DNA of 64,000 bases from Pseudomonadota bacterium (GTDB lineage Bacteria; Pseudomonadota; Alphaproteobacteria; UBA828). The position numbers and the translations under genes were made by a program. The notes beneath the pieces are model-generated. The model saw nothing but the letters and a program-made list of their open reading frames with translations, ran no database searches and was not told the origin of the DNA. The stretch lies in assembly GCA_027624955.1 (NCBI GenBank), contig JAQBTG010000001.1, forward strand, positions 1-64,000, in the 5' to 3' direction. Within the stretch, counting starts at the first letter, position 1. Every line of letters begins with the position of its first letter. This document shows positions 33,758-44,923 of the stretch, piece by piece.

Positions 33758-35101
33758 ATGTCAGAGAGCAGCGAAAGCGCGCGTTACGAAGCTATGCCCA
33801 ATGATCTTGAGCCGTTGTGGATGCCGTTCACTGCCAATCGGCAATTCAAGAGCGCGCCGCGCATGTTCGTCTCGGCTGAGGGCATGCATTACACCACCAG
33901 CGATAACCGCAAGGTGCTCGACGCCACCTCGGGTCTGTGGTGCGTCAATTGCGGCCATGCGCGCAAGGAAATCACCGAAGCGGTGAGCGCCCAGGTCGGG
34001 CGCCTCGAATACGGCCCCGGTTTTCAAATGGGGCATCCGGGAGCGTTCGAATTTGCGGCGCGTCTCGCGGCGCTGGCGCCGGGTGATCTCGACCATGTCT
34101 TTTTCACCAATTCTGGCTCTGAATCTGCCGATACGGCACTGAAGATTGCGCTCGCCTATCACAATATTAGAGGCAACGCCTCGCGCACCCGCCTGATCGG
34201 CCGCGAGAAGGGCTATCACGGCGTCGGTTTCGGCGGCATTGCGGTCGGCGGCATCGCCAATAACCGTAAATATTTTGGCACCAATTTTCCCGGCGTCGAT
34301 CATCTGCCGCATACCCATAGCTTGGAGCACAACGCCTTCACCAAAGGTCAACCTGAATGGGGCGGCCATCTCGCCGAAGATTTGGAGCGCTTGGTCACAC
34401 TACACGACGCGTCGACCATCGCCGCGGTTATCGTCGAGCCGATGGCCGGTTCAGCCGGCGTTATTCTGCCGCCCAAAGGCTATCTCAAGCGCCTGCGCGA
34501 AATCTGCGATAAGCACGGCATTTTGTTGATATTCGACGAGGTCATCACCGGCTTCGGCCGTCTCGGCGACAGCTTCGCCGCCGAACGCTTCGGCGTCGTG
34601 CCCGATATCATGACTCTGGCCAAGGGGCTGACCAATGCCGCCATACCCATGGGCGCGGTGCTGGTGCGCAAGCATATTTACGACGCCTTCATGAACGGTC
34701 CGGAGGGCGCCATCGAGCTGTTTCACGGCTATACCTATTCCGGCCATCCGGTGGCCTGCGCCGCTGGCCAAGCGGCGCTCGACATCTATTTAAACGAAGG
34801 TCTGTTTGAGCGCGCCGCCGAGCTTGAATCCTATTGGATCGACGCCGCTTTTTCGCTCCGCGATCATGCCCATGTTATCGATATCCGCGCCATGGGCCTG
34901 GTCGGCGCAGTAGAATTAGAGCCGATACCCGGCAAGCCCACGGCGCGCGCTTTCGACGCGTTTTTAAAATGCTATGATCGCGGCGTACTGATCCGTACCA
35001 CCGGCGATATCATCGCCCTCTCGCCGCCGCTTATCGTTGAAAAAAACCAGATCGACCAAATCTTCGAAACCATCGGCGACGTCCTCAAGGAAGCCGCCTG
35101 A
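33758..35101 (+). CDS. Omega-amino acid (beta-alanine):pyruvate transaminase
   Basis: 447-residue class III PLP aminotransferase. The start at 33758 follows CTGGAG; the longer frame to 33686 adds non-homologous residues. Diagnostic N-terminus LEPLWMPFTANRQFKSAPRMF and LWCVNCGHARKEI match the beta-alanine:pyruvate group. PLP residues: NSGSESADTALK, IFDEVITGFGRLG, and Schiff-base Lys in TLAKGLTNAAIPMGAV. It transfers the amino group of beta-alanine to pyruvate, giving malonate semialdehyde and alanine. The next two genes consume both products. Two short hairpins separate it from ald. Confidence 0.93.
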   Translation: MSESSESARYEAMPNDLEPLWMPFTANRQFKSAPRMFVSAEGMHYTTSDNRKVLDATSGLWCVNCGHARKEITEAVSAQVGRLEYGPGFQMGHPGAFEFAARLAALAPGDLDHVFFTNSGSESADTALKIALAYHNIRGNASRTRLIGREKGYHGVGFGGIAVGGIANNRKYFGTNFPGVDHLPHTHSLEHNAFTKGQPEWGGHLAEDLERLVTLHDASTIAAVIVEPMAGSAGVILPPKGYLKRLREICDKHGILLIFDEVITGFGRLGDSFAAERFGVVPDIMTLAKGLTNAAIPMGAVLVRKHIYDAFMNGPEGAIELFHGYTYSGHPVACAAGQAALDIYLNEGLFERAAELESYWIDAAFSLRDHAHVIDIRAMGLVGAVELEPIPGKPTARAFDAFLKCYDRGVLIRTTGDIIALSPPLIVEKNQIDQIFETIGDVLKEAA

Positions 35102-35108
35102 GTTGAAC

Positions 35109-35152
35109 CGGGGGCAGCTCCCCTTTTTTGATAAAAAAGCGGCCAAGGCCGT
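35109..35152 (+). promoter_or_regulatory. Two intercistronic hairpins between transaminase and ald
   Basis: A GGGG-CAGCT-CCCC stem followed by six T, then CGGCC-AA-GGCCG. They may partly terminate or stabilise the mRNA at the gene border. The downstream ATG at 35173 follows immediately, so this is an attenuator-like element rather than a full operon end. Confidence 0.4.
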
Positions 35153-35172
35153 TTCACGGAGTAGCGAAACTC

Positions 35173-36291
35173 ATGCTTATCGGCGTTCCTAAGGAAATCA
35201 AAATTCACGAATACCGGGTTGGCGTCCCGCCGGCAGGCGTGCGCGAGCTCGTCAATAACGGCCATCAAGTGATCGTGCAGCGCGACGCGGCCGAGGAAAT
35301 CGGCATGCATAATGAGGATTACGAGCGCGCCGGCGCCGAGTTGGTCGAGACGCCCGAGGAAATCTTCGCGCGCGCCGATATGGTGGTCAAAGTTAAGGAA
35401 CCACAAGCCCAGGAATGCGCCATGCTGCGCGATGGCCAAGTGCTGTTCACCTATCTCCATCTCGCGCCCGATCCCGCGCAGACCACTGCGCTAATGCAAT
35501 CGGGCTGTGTTGCCATCGCCTATGAAACCGTGACCGATTCTCTGGGCGGCCTGCCGCTGTTGGCGCCGATGAGTGAGGTTGCCGGGCGGATGTCGATCCA
35601 GGCTGGCGCCCATTGCCTTGAGAAAGAGCAAGGCGGACGCGGTGTATTGCTGGGTGGCGTGCCCGGCGTCGCGCCGGCCAATGTGGCGATTATCGGCGGC
35701 GGCGTGGTCGGCAGCCACGCGGCGCGCATGGCTGTCGGTATGGGCGCGCAAGTGACCATTCTCGATCGCTCGCTCCCGCGCCTGCGTCAGCTCGATGAGA
35801 TATTCGGCGCCAGCGCGCACACCATCTTTTCCACCACCGAGGCGCTTGAGCAAGCGGTCTACAACGCCGATCTGGTGATCGGCGCGGTGCTCGTCGCGGG
35901 TGCGGCGGCGCCTAAGCTGGTGCGCCGCGATATGCTGCCGAACATGCGGCGCAATTCCGTCGTCGTCGATGTCGCCATCGACCAGGGCGGCTGCTTCGAG
36001 ACCAGCAAGCCGACCACGCATGCCGACCCGACCTATAAGGTCGACCATGTGCTGCATTATTGTGTGGCCAACATGCCTGGTGCGGTGGCTCGCACCTCAA
36101 CCTTGGCGCTATCCAACGCCACGCTGCCGTTCGTGATCGCGCTCGCCAACAAAGGCTACCGCCAAGCGCTATTGGACGACCCACACCTCGCCAACGGCCT
36201 CAACGTGCATCGCGGCGATGTCACCTATGAGGCGGTGGCGCGCGACCTTGGACACCGCTTCGTCGATCCGCATAATGCCTTAGCGGCGTAA
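35173..36291 (+). CDS. ald: Alanine dehydrogenase
   Basis: 372 residues from the ATG at 35173 (MLIGVPKEIK). N-terminal catalytic domain: RVGVPPAGVRELVNNGHQV, MVVKVKEPQ (substrate Lys) and YLHLAPDP (catalytic His). NAD domain: ANVAIIGGGVVGSHAARMA. It deaminates L-alanine to pyruvate and ammonium with NAD. Placed between the beta-alanine transaminase and the semialdehyde dehydrogenase, it regenerates pyruvate for the transaminase and releases the nitrogen. Confidence 0.95.
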   Translation: MLIGVPKEIKIHEYRVGVPPAGVRELVNNGHQVIVQRDAAEEIGMHNEDYERAGAELVETPEEIFARADMVVKVKEPQAQECAMLRDGQVLFTYLHLAPDPAQTTALMQSGCVAIAYETVTDSLGGLPLLAPMSEVAGRMSIQAGAHCLEKEQGGRGVLLGGVPGVAPANVAIIGGGVVGSHAARMAVGMGAQVTILDRSLPRLRQLDEIFGASAHTIFSTTEALEQAVYNADLVIGAVLVAGAAAPKLVRRDMLPNMRRNSVVVDVAIDQGGCFETSKPTTHADPTYKVDHVLHYCVANMPGAVARTSTLALSNATLPFVIALANKGYRQALLDDPHLANGLNVHRGDVTYEAVARDLGHRFVDPHNALAA

Positions 36292-36318
36292 TAGACAGAT
36301 AATTCCTGGAGACCTTCG

Positions 36319-37818
36319 ATGAGCGCAACAATCAGCCATTGGATTAACGGCCAGGCAGTCGCCGGCCAAAGTGGGCGCACGGGCGATGTGTTCAACCCCG
36401 CCATTGGCGAGAAGATTGCCGAAGTGCCATTGGCCAGTGTCGACGAAGTCGCCAAGGTGGTGGCCGCAGCCAAGGCGGCGGCACCCGAATGGGCGGCGGC
36501 GCCGCCAATCCGGCGCGCACGCGTGATGTTCAAGTTCAAAGAGTTGATCGAAGCGCGCATGGGTGATTTCGCCGCCATCGTCACGCGCGAGCATGGCAAA
36601 GTCCTAAGTGATGCAGCCGGCTCGATCACACGCGGCCTCGAAGTGCTCGAATTCGCCTGTGGTATTCCGCATTTGTTGAAGGGTGAATTCAGTGAATCCG
36701 TCGGCACCGGAGTGGACAGCTACTCCATGCGCCAGCCTCTCGGCGTAGTGGCTGGCATTACGCCGTTCAACTTCCCGGCCATGGTGCCGATGTGGATGTT
36801 TCCGATCTCGCTGGCGTGCGGTAACACGTTTATCTTGAAGCCTTCGGAAAAAGACCCGTCTGCGGCAAATTTCATGGCCGAACTGCTGACAGAAGCAGGC
36901 TGTCCGGACGGCGTCTTTAACGTAATTCATGGCGACAAAGTAGCGGTCGATGCAATTCTGGAGCACCCGGATATCGCTGCGGTCAGCTTCGTCGGCTCAA
37001 CGCCGATCGCCGAATATATCTACACCACCGGCTGCGCCCATGGTAAACGCGTGCAGGCTTTGGGCGGCGCCAAGAACCATGCCATCGTACTGCCCGACGC
37101 CGACCTCGATATGACCGCAGATGCCTTGGTGAGCGCCGCTTTCGGCTCCTCCGGCGAGCGTTGCATGGCGGTCTCGGTGGCCGTCGCGGTCGGCGACACG
37201 GCAGGCGACGCGCTGATTGCTGCGCTGCGCCCGCGCATCGCGCAAATCAAGGTCGGTCCGGGAACCGATAAGGATTCCGAGATGGGTCCGTTGGTAAGCA
37301 AACAACATCTTGAGAAAGTGCGCGGCTATATCGACCACGGCGTTGCCGAAGGCGCTGAGCTGGTCATGGACGGACGCGGTCTCACGCTGCAAGGCTATGA
37401 GAACGGCTATTATGTTGGCCCGTGCCTGTTCGACCATGTAACGCCGGAGATGAAAATCTACAAAGAGGAGATTTTCGGTCCCGTGCTCTCGGTCGTGCGC
37501 GCACCCGATTATGATGCCGCAGTGAAGATGGTGAATGACCATGAATTCGGCAACGGCACCGCCATTTTCACCCGCGACGGCGACGCAGCACGCGATTTCG
37601 CCTCTAAGGTGGAAATCGGCATGGTCGGCATCAACGTGCCGATCCCCGTGCCCGTCGCCTATCACAGCTTCGGGGGTTGGAAGCGCTCGCTATTTGGCGA
37701 CCACAACATGCACGGCATGGAAGGTGTGCGCTTTAACACCAAGATGAAAACCATCACCGCCCGCTGGCCGACAGGCATCCGAAGCGGCGTGGATTTGAGC
37801 TTCCCCATGATGGGTTAG
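36319..37818 (+). CDS. mmsA: (Methyl)malonate-semialdehyde dehydrogenase, CoA-acylating
   Basis: 499 residues. An aldehyde dehydrogenase of the MmsA/IolA group: HWINGQAVAGQSGRTGDVFN, GITPFNFPAMVPMWMFP, FVGSTPIAEYIY, catalytic Cys in GSSGERCMAVSVAVAVG, and FTRDGDAARDFASKVEIGM. It oxidatively decarboxylates malonate or methylmalonate semialdehyde with NAD and CoA to acetyl-CoA or propionyl-CoA. Following the transaminase it completes beta-alanine use. It could equally serve valine or inositol catabolism, but no such genes are present. Confidence 0.93.
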   Translation: MSATISHWINGQAVAGQSGRTGDVFNPAIGEKIAEVPLASVDEVAKVVAAAKAAAPEWAAAPPIRRARVMFKFKELIEARMGDFAAIVTREHGKVLSDAAGSITRGLEVLEFACGIPHLLKGEFSESVGTGVDSYSMRQPLGVVAGITPFNFPAMVPMWMFPISLACGNTFILKPSEKDPSAANFMAELLTEAGCPDGVFNVIHGDKVAVDAILEHPDIAAVSFVGSTPIAEYIYTTGCAHGKRVQALGGAKNHAIVLPDADLDMTADALVSAAFGSSGERCMAVSVAVAVGDTAGDALIAALRPRIAQIKVGPGTDKDSEMGPLVSKQHLEKVRGYIDHGVAEGAELVMDGRGLTLQGYENGYYVGPCLFDHVTPEMKIYKEEIFGPVLSVVRAPDYDAAVKMVNDHEFGNGTAIFTRDGDAARDFASKVEIGMVGINVPIPVPVAYHSFGGWKRSLFGDHNMHGMEGVRFNTKMKTITARWPTGIRSGVDLSFPMMG

Positions 37819-37979
37819 AAAAAGCCCTTCTGTCGGAGGAGGGAAGAAGCGGCGAACTTGGCGCGCGGCGCGCACGCACCGGTTCGTGAATTCCTTCCAC
37901 TTTCGTTTGCCTGCTGCCCCCGCTCGGCGCTAGTCTTGGCGAACTTGTCCGGACAATCGGCTTAGGGGAGTTAGCGGCG

Positions 37980-38852
37980 ATGGCAGTGATTAAGGCGGGG
38001 CTCATACAGATGAGCCTCAAAGGCGATGTCGAGAGCGATTCGCCCAAGACCATCATGAAGAAGATGATGGACGCGCATATGGTGCTGATCGAGGACGCGG
38101 CGCGCCAGGGCGTGCAGGTGCTCGGCCTGCAGGAGATTTTCAATATCCCCTATGTCTGCGCCACCCAAGACCCCAAATGGTACGCCACTGCCGAACGGGT
38201 GCCTGATGGGCCGACCGTGCAACACATGCGAAGCGTCGCCAAAGAGCACGGCATGGTGCTGGTCGTGCCAATCTATGAAGAGCAGATGACTGGCGTCTAT
38301 TACAACACCGCCGCCGTGATCGACGCCGATGGCAGCTATCTCGGTAAGTTCCGCAAGATTCATATTCCCCACACCAACGGCTATCACGAAAAGTTCTTCT
38401 TCAAGCCCGGCGACCTCGGCTATCCAGTGTTCCAGACTGCGGTCGGCAAGATCGGGGTCTATATCTGTTACGACCGCCATTTCCCTGAGGGCTGGCGCGA
38501 GCTTGCGTTGAACGGTGCGGAGCTGATCTTCAACCCATCGGCCACCACCAAGGGGCTAAGCGATCATCTGTGGAATATCGAGCAGCCTGCTTCGGCGGTC
38601 GCCAACGGCGTCTTTATCGGGGCCAACAATCGCGTCGGCTGGGAAGCGCCGTGGAACAATGGCGAGTTTTACGGATCGAGCTATTTCGTCAATCCGCGCG
38701 GCGAGATTCTTACCCAGGGTTCGGACGACAAGGACGAACTGGTGGTCGCCGATCTCGATCTCGACATGATCCGCCAGGTGCGCGAAACCTGGTCATTCTT
38801 CCGCGACCGGCGGCCCGACGCCTATACCCATATCGCCGACTGGCACGCTTGA
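37980..38852 (+). CDS. Nitrilase-superfamily N-carbamoyl amidase / beta-ureidopropionase, copy 1
   Basis: 290 residues. The nitrilase-fold catalytic triad is visible: Glu in VLGLQEIFN, Lys in GKFRKIHIPH, Cys in GVYICYDRHFPEG (about residue 161). Further family sequence: NTAAVIDADGSYLGKF, LIFNPSATTKGLSDH, IGANNRVGWE, GSSYFVNPRGEIL. It hydrolyses N-carbamoyl-beta-alanine, or similar N-carbamoyl amines, to the amine, CO2 and ammonia. It lies downstream of mmsA after 161 bases, and 22 bases before a paralogue. Confidence 0.88.
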   Translation: MAVIKAGLIQMSLKGDVESDSPKTIMKKMMDAHMVLIEDAARQGVQVLGLQEIFNIPYVCATQDPKWYATAERVPDGPTVQHMRSVAKEHGMVLVVPIYEEQMTGVYYNTAAVIDADGSYLGKFRKIHIPHTNGYHEKFFFKPGDLGYPVFQTAVGKIGVYICYDRHFPEGWRELALNGAELIFNPSATTKGLSDHLWNIEQPASAVANGVFIGANNRVGWEAPWNNGEFYGSSYFVNPRGEILTQGSDDKDELVVADLDLDMIRQVRETWSFFRDRRPDAYTHIADWHA

Positions 38853-38874
38853 GAGCTGAGGGGGAAATACAATC

Positions 38875-39744
38875 ATGAGTACAATCAAAGCCGCGCTTAT
38901 CCAAATGGAATTGAAGGCCGATCCAATCGGCGATTCGTTCGACACCATCCGTGACAAAATGACCGCCGCCCATATGGTGCTTATTGAAGACGCCGCCAAA
39001 CAAGGCGTTCAGGTGATTGGCCTGCAGGAAGTATGGACCATGCCCTACTTCCCGGCCGAGATCGATGAGCGCTGGTTCGGCACCGCCGAAGTCATCCCCG
39101 ACGGGCCGACCACCCAACTGATGATGGAGACGGCCAAGCGCCTCAACATGGTCATCGTCTCACCGATCTATGAGTTGGGCGACGACGGCAAACTATACAA
39201 CACCGCCGCAGTGATCGACGCCGATGGCCGCTATCTCGGCAAGTTCCGCAAAATTCATATTCCCAAGGTCGGCAAATTCGACGAAAAGTTTTATTTCGCT
39301 TATGGCAATCTCGGTTTCCCCGTCTTCGAGACGGCGGTTGGCAAGGTCGGTGTCTATATCTGTTATGATCGCCATTTCCCGGAAGGTTGGCGCGAGCTCG
39401 CGCTGAACGGCGTGGAACTGGTGTTCAATCCCTCGGCCACCTTCCGCGGTTTGAGCGACCATATCTGGACCCTAGAGCAGCCCGGTGCGGCGATTGCCAA
39501 CGGTATCTTCATCGGCGCCAACAACCGAGTTGGTACCGAGCCGGCGATCGGCAATCATCAATTCTATGGCTCGAGCTATTTCACCGATCCGCGTGGCAAT
39601 GTACTCAACCAGGGCCCTGACGATCGTGACGCGCTGGTGGTTTCCGATCTCGATTTCGATATGATTCGCGAAGTGCGCGATCAATGGCAGTTCTATCGTG
39701 ATCGCCGGCCCGAGACCCACCCCAACGCCGCGCGCCGAGCCTAA
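38875..39744 (+). CDS. Nitrilase-superfamily N-carbamoyl amidase / beta-ureidopropionase, copy 2
   Basis: 289 residues, closely similar to copy 1 along its whole length. It has the same triad: Glu in VIGLQEVWT, Lys in GKFRKIHIPK, Cys in GVYICYDRHFPEG. Substrate-loop differences are visible: EVWTMPYFPAEIDERW here against EIFNIPYVCATQDPKW in copy 1, and FRGLSDHIWTLEQPG against TKGLSDHLWNIEQPA. The duplicates may split N-carbamoyl-beta-alanine and N-carbamoyl-beta-aminoisobutyrate (from thymine), or form a heteromeric spiral; both are inference. It is convergent with the mug-like gene. Confidence 0.88.
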   Translation: MSTIKAALIQMELKADPIGDSFDTIRDKMTAAHMVLIEDAAKQGVQVIGLQEVWTMPYFPAEIDERWFGTAEVIPDGPTTQLMMETAKRLNMVIVSPIYELGDDGKLYNTAAVIDADGRYLGKFRKIHIPKVGKFDEKFYFAYGNLGFPVFETAVGKVGVYICYDRHFPEGWRELALNGVELVFNPSATFRGLSDHIWTLEQPGAAIANGIFIGANNRVGTEPAIGNHQFYGSSYFTDPRGNVLNQGPDDRDALVVSDLDFDMIREVRDQWQFYRDRRPETHPNAARRA

Positions 39745-39753
39745 GCCGCGGCG

Positions 39754-40284
39754 TTAGCGCCCAAGAAATTCACTCAACGCGCGCCACGGTGCGGCGTCCC
39801 ACCAACGCCGCGCCGCGCCCGAGGTAGACGGCAAAACGAACAGCGCAGTCGCACTCAGTGCTTGCGGCTGAAGGCCGTAATCTTTGATTTTGCAGGCGAG
39901 GACCTCGCGCAGGAACACGCTGCCAGCGCGTTTGCCGTTGAACGCAAGCGCGCGCGGTTTGTAGGCGATGATCTTTTCAGCGAGCCCGCCAGTATCGTCG
40001 CCGCCGACATCCAAAGAGCTATCCGCGCCCGACTGAAATTTGCTCAAATCCGTGAGCCCGACGCCGTATTGAAGCACATTGCGAAATTCGCTTGGCAGCA
40101 ATTGGCGCGGCGTCAGGCCGCTTTCATGCAAGATCGGCCAAAAGCGATTGCCCGGCCAGGCGTAATAGGCACCGGCCTGGGCCGAGGCGCTCCCCGCCGC
40201 CGAGCCGCAGAACACCACATCCAGCCCGTCGGCCAATACGTCGGGCAGAATTTGTCCGCTATTGCGCAATTGCGTTTGTTTCAT
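39754..40284 (-). CDS. mug: G/U mismatch-specific uracil/thymine DNA glycosylase (Mug family)
   Basis: 176 residues. UDG-superfamily motifs of Mug: DVVFCGSAAGSASAQAGAYYAWPGNRFW (segmented here as FCGSAAG and YYAWPGNRFWPILHESG), RNVLQYGVGLTDLSK, ALAFNGKRAG, and FVLPSTSGAAR. It removes uracil, thymine or ethenocytosine from mismatches with G. It lies inside the pyrimidine catabolic island but on the opposite strand. The shared pyrimidine theme is probably coincidence. It is divergent from the carbamoylase gene over 74 bases. Confidence 0.9.
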   Translation of the reverse strand: MKQTQLRNSGQILPDVLADGLDVVFCGSAAGSASAQAGAYYAWPGNRFWPILHESGLTPRQLLPSEFRNVLQYGVGLTDLSKFQSGADSSLDVGGDDTGGLAEKIIAYKPRALAFNGKRAGSVFLREVLACKIKDYGLQPQALSATALFVLPSTSGAARRWWDAAPWRALSEFLGR

Positions 40285-40358
40285 GCCGCTTCATCTTGAC
40301 ATCAGGCGGCGATATGGGCCAAGGGTCATGGCAACAGCTTATTCCAGGGAGAGACACA

Positions 40359-41591
40359 GTGCAGAACATGAACATAAACGGCGACCGGCTATGGGACAGC
40401 CTCATGGAGATGGCCAAGATCGGCGCCACAGAAAAGGGCGGCGTCTGCCGTCTGGCGTTGACTGACGAAGACAAGGCGGCGCGCGATCTCTATGTCGAAT
40501 GGTGCGAAGCGGCGGGCTGCACGGTCAGCGTAGACCAGATGGGCAACATCTTCGCCCGGCGGCCTGGGAAAGATAATTCGCTCCCCCCCATCTGCACCGG
40601 CAGCCATATCGATAGCCAACCGACCGGCGGCAAATATGACGGTATCTATGGCGTTCTCGCTGGGCTCGAAGTGGTGCGCACGTTGAACGATCTCGACTAT
40701 GAGACCAACGCGCCGATTGAAATCTCGGCCTGGACCAATGAAGAAGGTTCGCGCTTCGCGCCGGCGATGATCGGCTCGGGCGTATTTGGCGGCGAGTTCA
40801 GCTTGGAAGAGGGCCTTGCCTGCACCGACCGTGAAGGCAACACCCTGGGCGACGAGCTAAAACGCATTGGCTATGACGGCGACATGAAATGCGCACCGCG
40901 CGAACTCGGCGCGTTCTTCGAAGCACATATCGAACAGGGACCGATCCTCGAGGCTGAGGAAAAAACCATCGGCGTGGTGCAGGGCGTGCAGGGTATCCGC
41001 TGGTTCGAGATCGAAGTTACGGGCATGGAATCACATGCCGGCACAACACCGATGGAGCGGCGCAAGGACGCGCTGGTCGGCGCCGCCCGCATGGTCGGCG
41101 AAGCACACCGCATCGGCGAGGCCGCGATGCCAAACGGGCGCACCACCATCGGCTATATGGAAGTGAGCCCCAATTCGACCAACGTCATTCCTGGCAAAGT
41201 GTTTTTCCGAGCTGATATACGCAACCCCGATGCTGTGGCACTTGACGGCATGGAAAGTGAATTTCAGGCGAGTTGCGAAAAAATCTCAGGCGATTTGAGC
41301 CTCAGCCTCGATTTCAAGCGCATCTGGTATTCCGAGCCGGTGATCTTTGACGAAGCCTGCGTCGCAGCGGTGCAGGCCGCAGCAGATGCTCTCGGCCTGG
41401 CCAGCCGCCCGATCACTTCCGGCGCCGGACATGACGCTGTGTATGTATCGCGCCTCGCCCCGACAGCGATGATTTTTATCCCCTGCGAAGACGGCATTAG
41501 CCACAACGAGATTGAGGAAGCCACCCCCAGCGACCTCGCCGCCGGCTGCAACGTACTGCTCAATGCGATGGTTGCCCGCGCCAACGCGTGA
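40359..41591 (+). CDS. Zn-dependent N-carbamoyl-amino-acid hydrolase / allantoate amidohydrolase-like
   Basis: About 410 residues. A GTG start at 40359 is preferred because AGGGAGAG lies 6-7 bases upstream; an ATG at 40368 is the alternative. M20/AmaB motifs: CTGSHIDSQPTGGKYDGIYG, WTNEEGSRFAPAMIG, EAHIEQGPILE, ESHAGTTPMERRKDA, SGAGHDAVYVSRLAP, FIPCEDGISHNEIEE. The family hydrolyses carbamoyl or ureido groups (N-carbamoyl-beta-alanine, allantoate, ureidoglycolate). Here it is a third candidate ureidopropionase beside the two nitrilases. Allantoate use with AllA is another option. Confidence 0.88.
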   Translation: MQNMNINGDRLWDSLMEMAKIGATEKGGVCRLALTDEDKAARDLYVEWCEAAGCTVSVDQMGNIFARRPGKDNSLPPICTGSHIDSQPTGGKYDGIYGVLAGLEVVRTLNDLDYETNAPIEISAWTNEEGSRFAPAMIGSGVFGGEFSLEEGLACTDREGNTLGDELKRIGYDGDMKCAPRELGAFFEAHIEQGPILEAEEKTIGVVQGVQGIRWFEIEVTGMESHAGTTPMERRKDALVGAARMVGEAHRIGEAAMPNGRTTIGYMEVSPNSTNVIPGKVFFRADIRNPDAVALDGMESEFQASCEKISGDLSLSLDFKRIWYSEPVIFDEACVAAVQAAADALGLASRPITSGAGHDAVYVSRLAPTAMIFIPCEDGISHNEIEEATPSDLAAGCNVLLNAMVARANA

Positions 41592-41643
41592 TTAGCCCTT
41601 TTTCCCCTGCTGGGAAGAGGGGTTGGAGAGAAGGGGAGAACTC

Positions 41644-41661
41644 AGCGCAAAGCGCTTTTTC
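41644..41661 (+). terminator. Short rho-independent-like terminator after the carbamoylase gene
   Basis: AGCGC-AAA-GCGCT followed by five T, 53 bases past the carbamoylase stop. The stem is short, so efficiency is uncertain. Confidence 0.5.
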
Positions 41662-41667
41662 CGGTAG

Positions 41668-41760
41668 CCCTCAAACGCCGGGCGGTCGCGTCCGCTCTCT
41701 TGTCTACCTCGTATTAACTCGGGCGCGCAGGCGCGCTTGCCGGAATGCGGCAGGTATTCC
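41668..41760 (-). repeat. Dispersed intergenic repeat, copy C
   Basis: Read on the minus strand it opens with GGAATACCTGCCGCATTCC (arms GGAAT/ATTCC), then CGGCAAGCGCGCCTGCGCGC, CCGAGTTAATACGAGGTA, a variable middle, and GCGGACGCGACCGCCCGGCG with TTTGAGGG. It has the same order and conserved blocks as copy B. It lies between the carbamoylase terminator and the end of dihydropyrimidinase 1. Confidence 0.75.
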
Positions 41761-41830
41761 GCTTGGTGGTGCCCCGTTGCGACGAGCTTTTATGTATTCC
41801 GCTTAGACGCAGGGTAGGCGTTCGGGCCTC

Positions 41831-44820
<2,990 letters not shown>

Positions 44821-44923
44821 TTATTTGTCCGAACCTTAACGCAAAGGCGGCTTGGCGCGCCAGCCCCGCCAGGCGTTGCCGTCACAATTGACAGCGGCGG
44901 AAAATCGCGGCTTTCTTGGACCT

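Noticed and set aside
41592-41643. Possible longer terminator CCCCTGCTGGGAAGAGGGG after the carbamoylase
   Set aside because: Arms pair imperfectly and no T-run follows. The shorter hairpin at 41644 is the better candidate.
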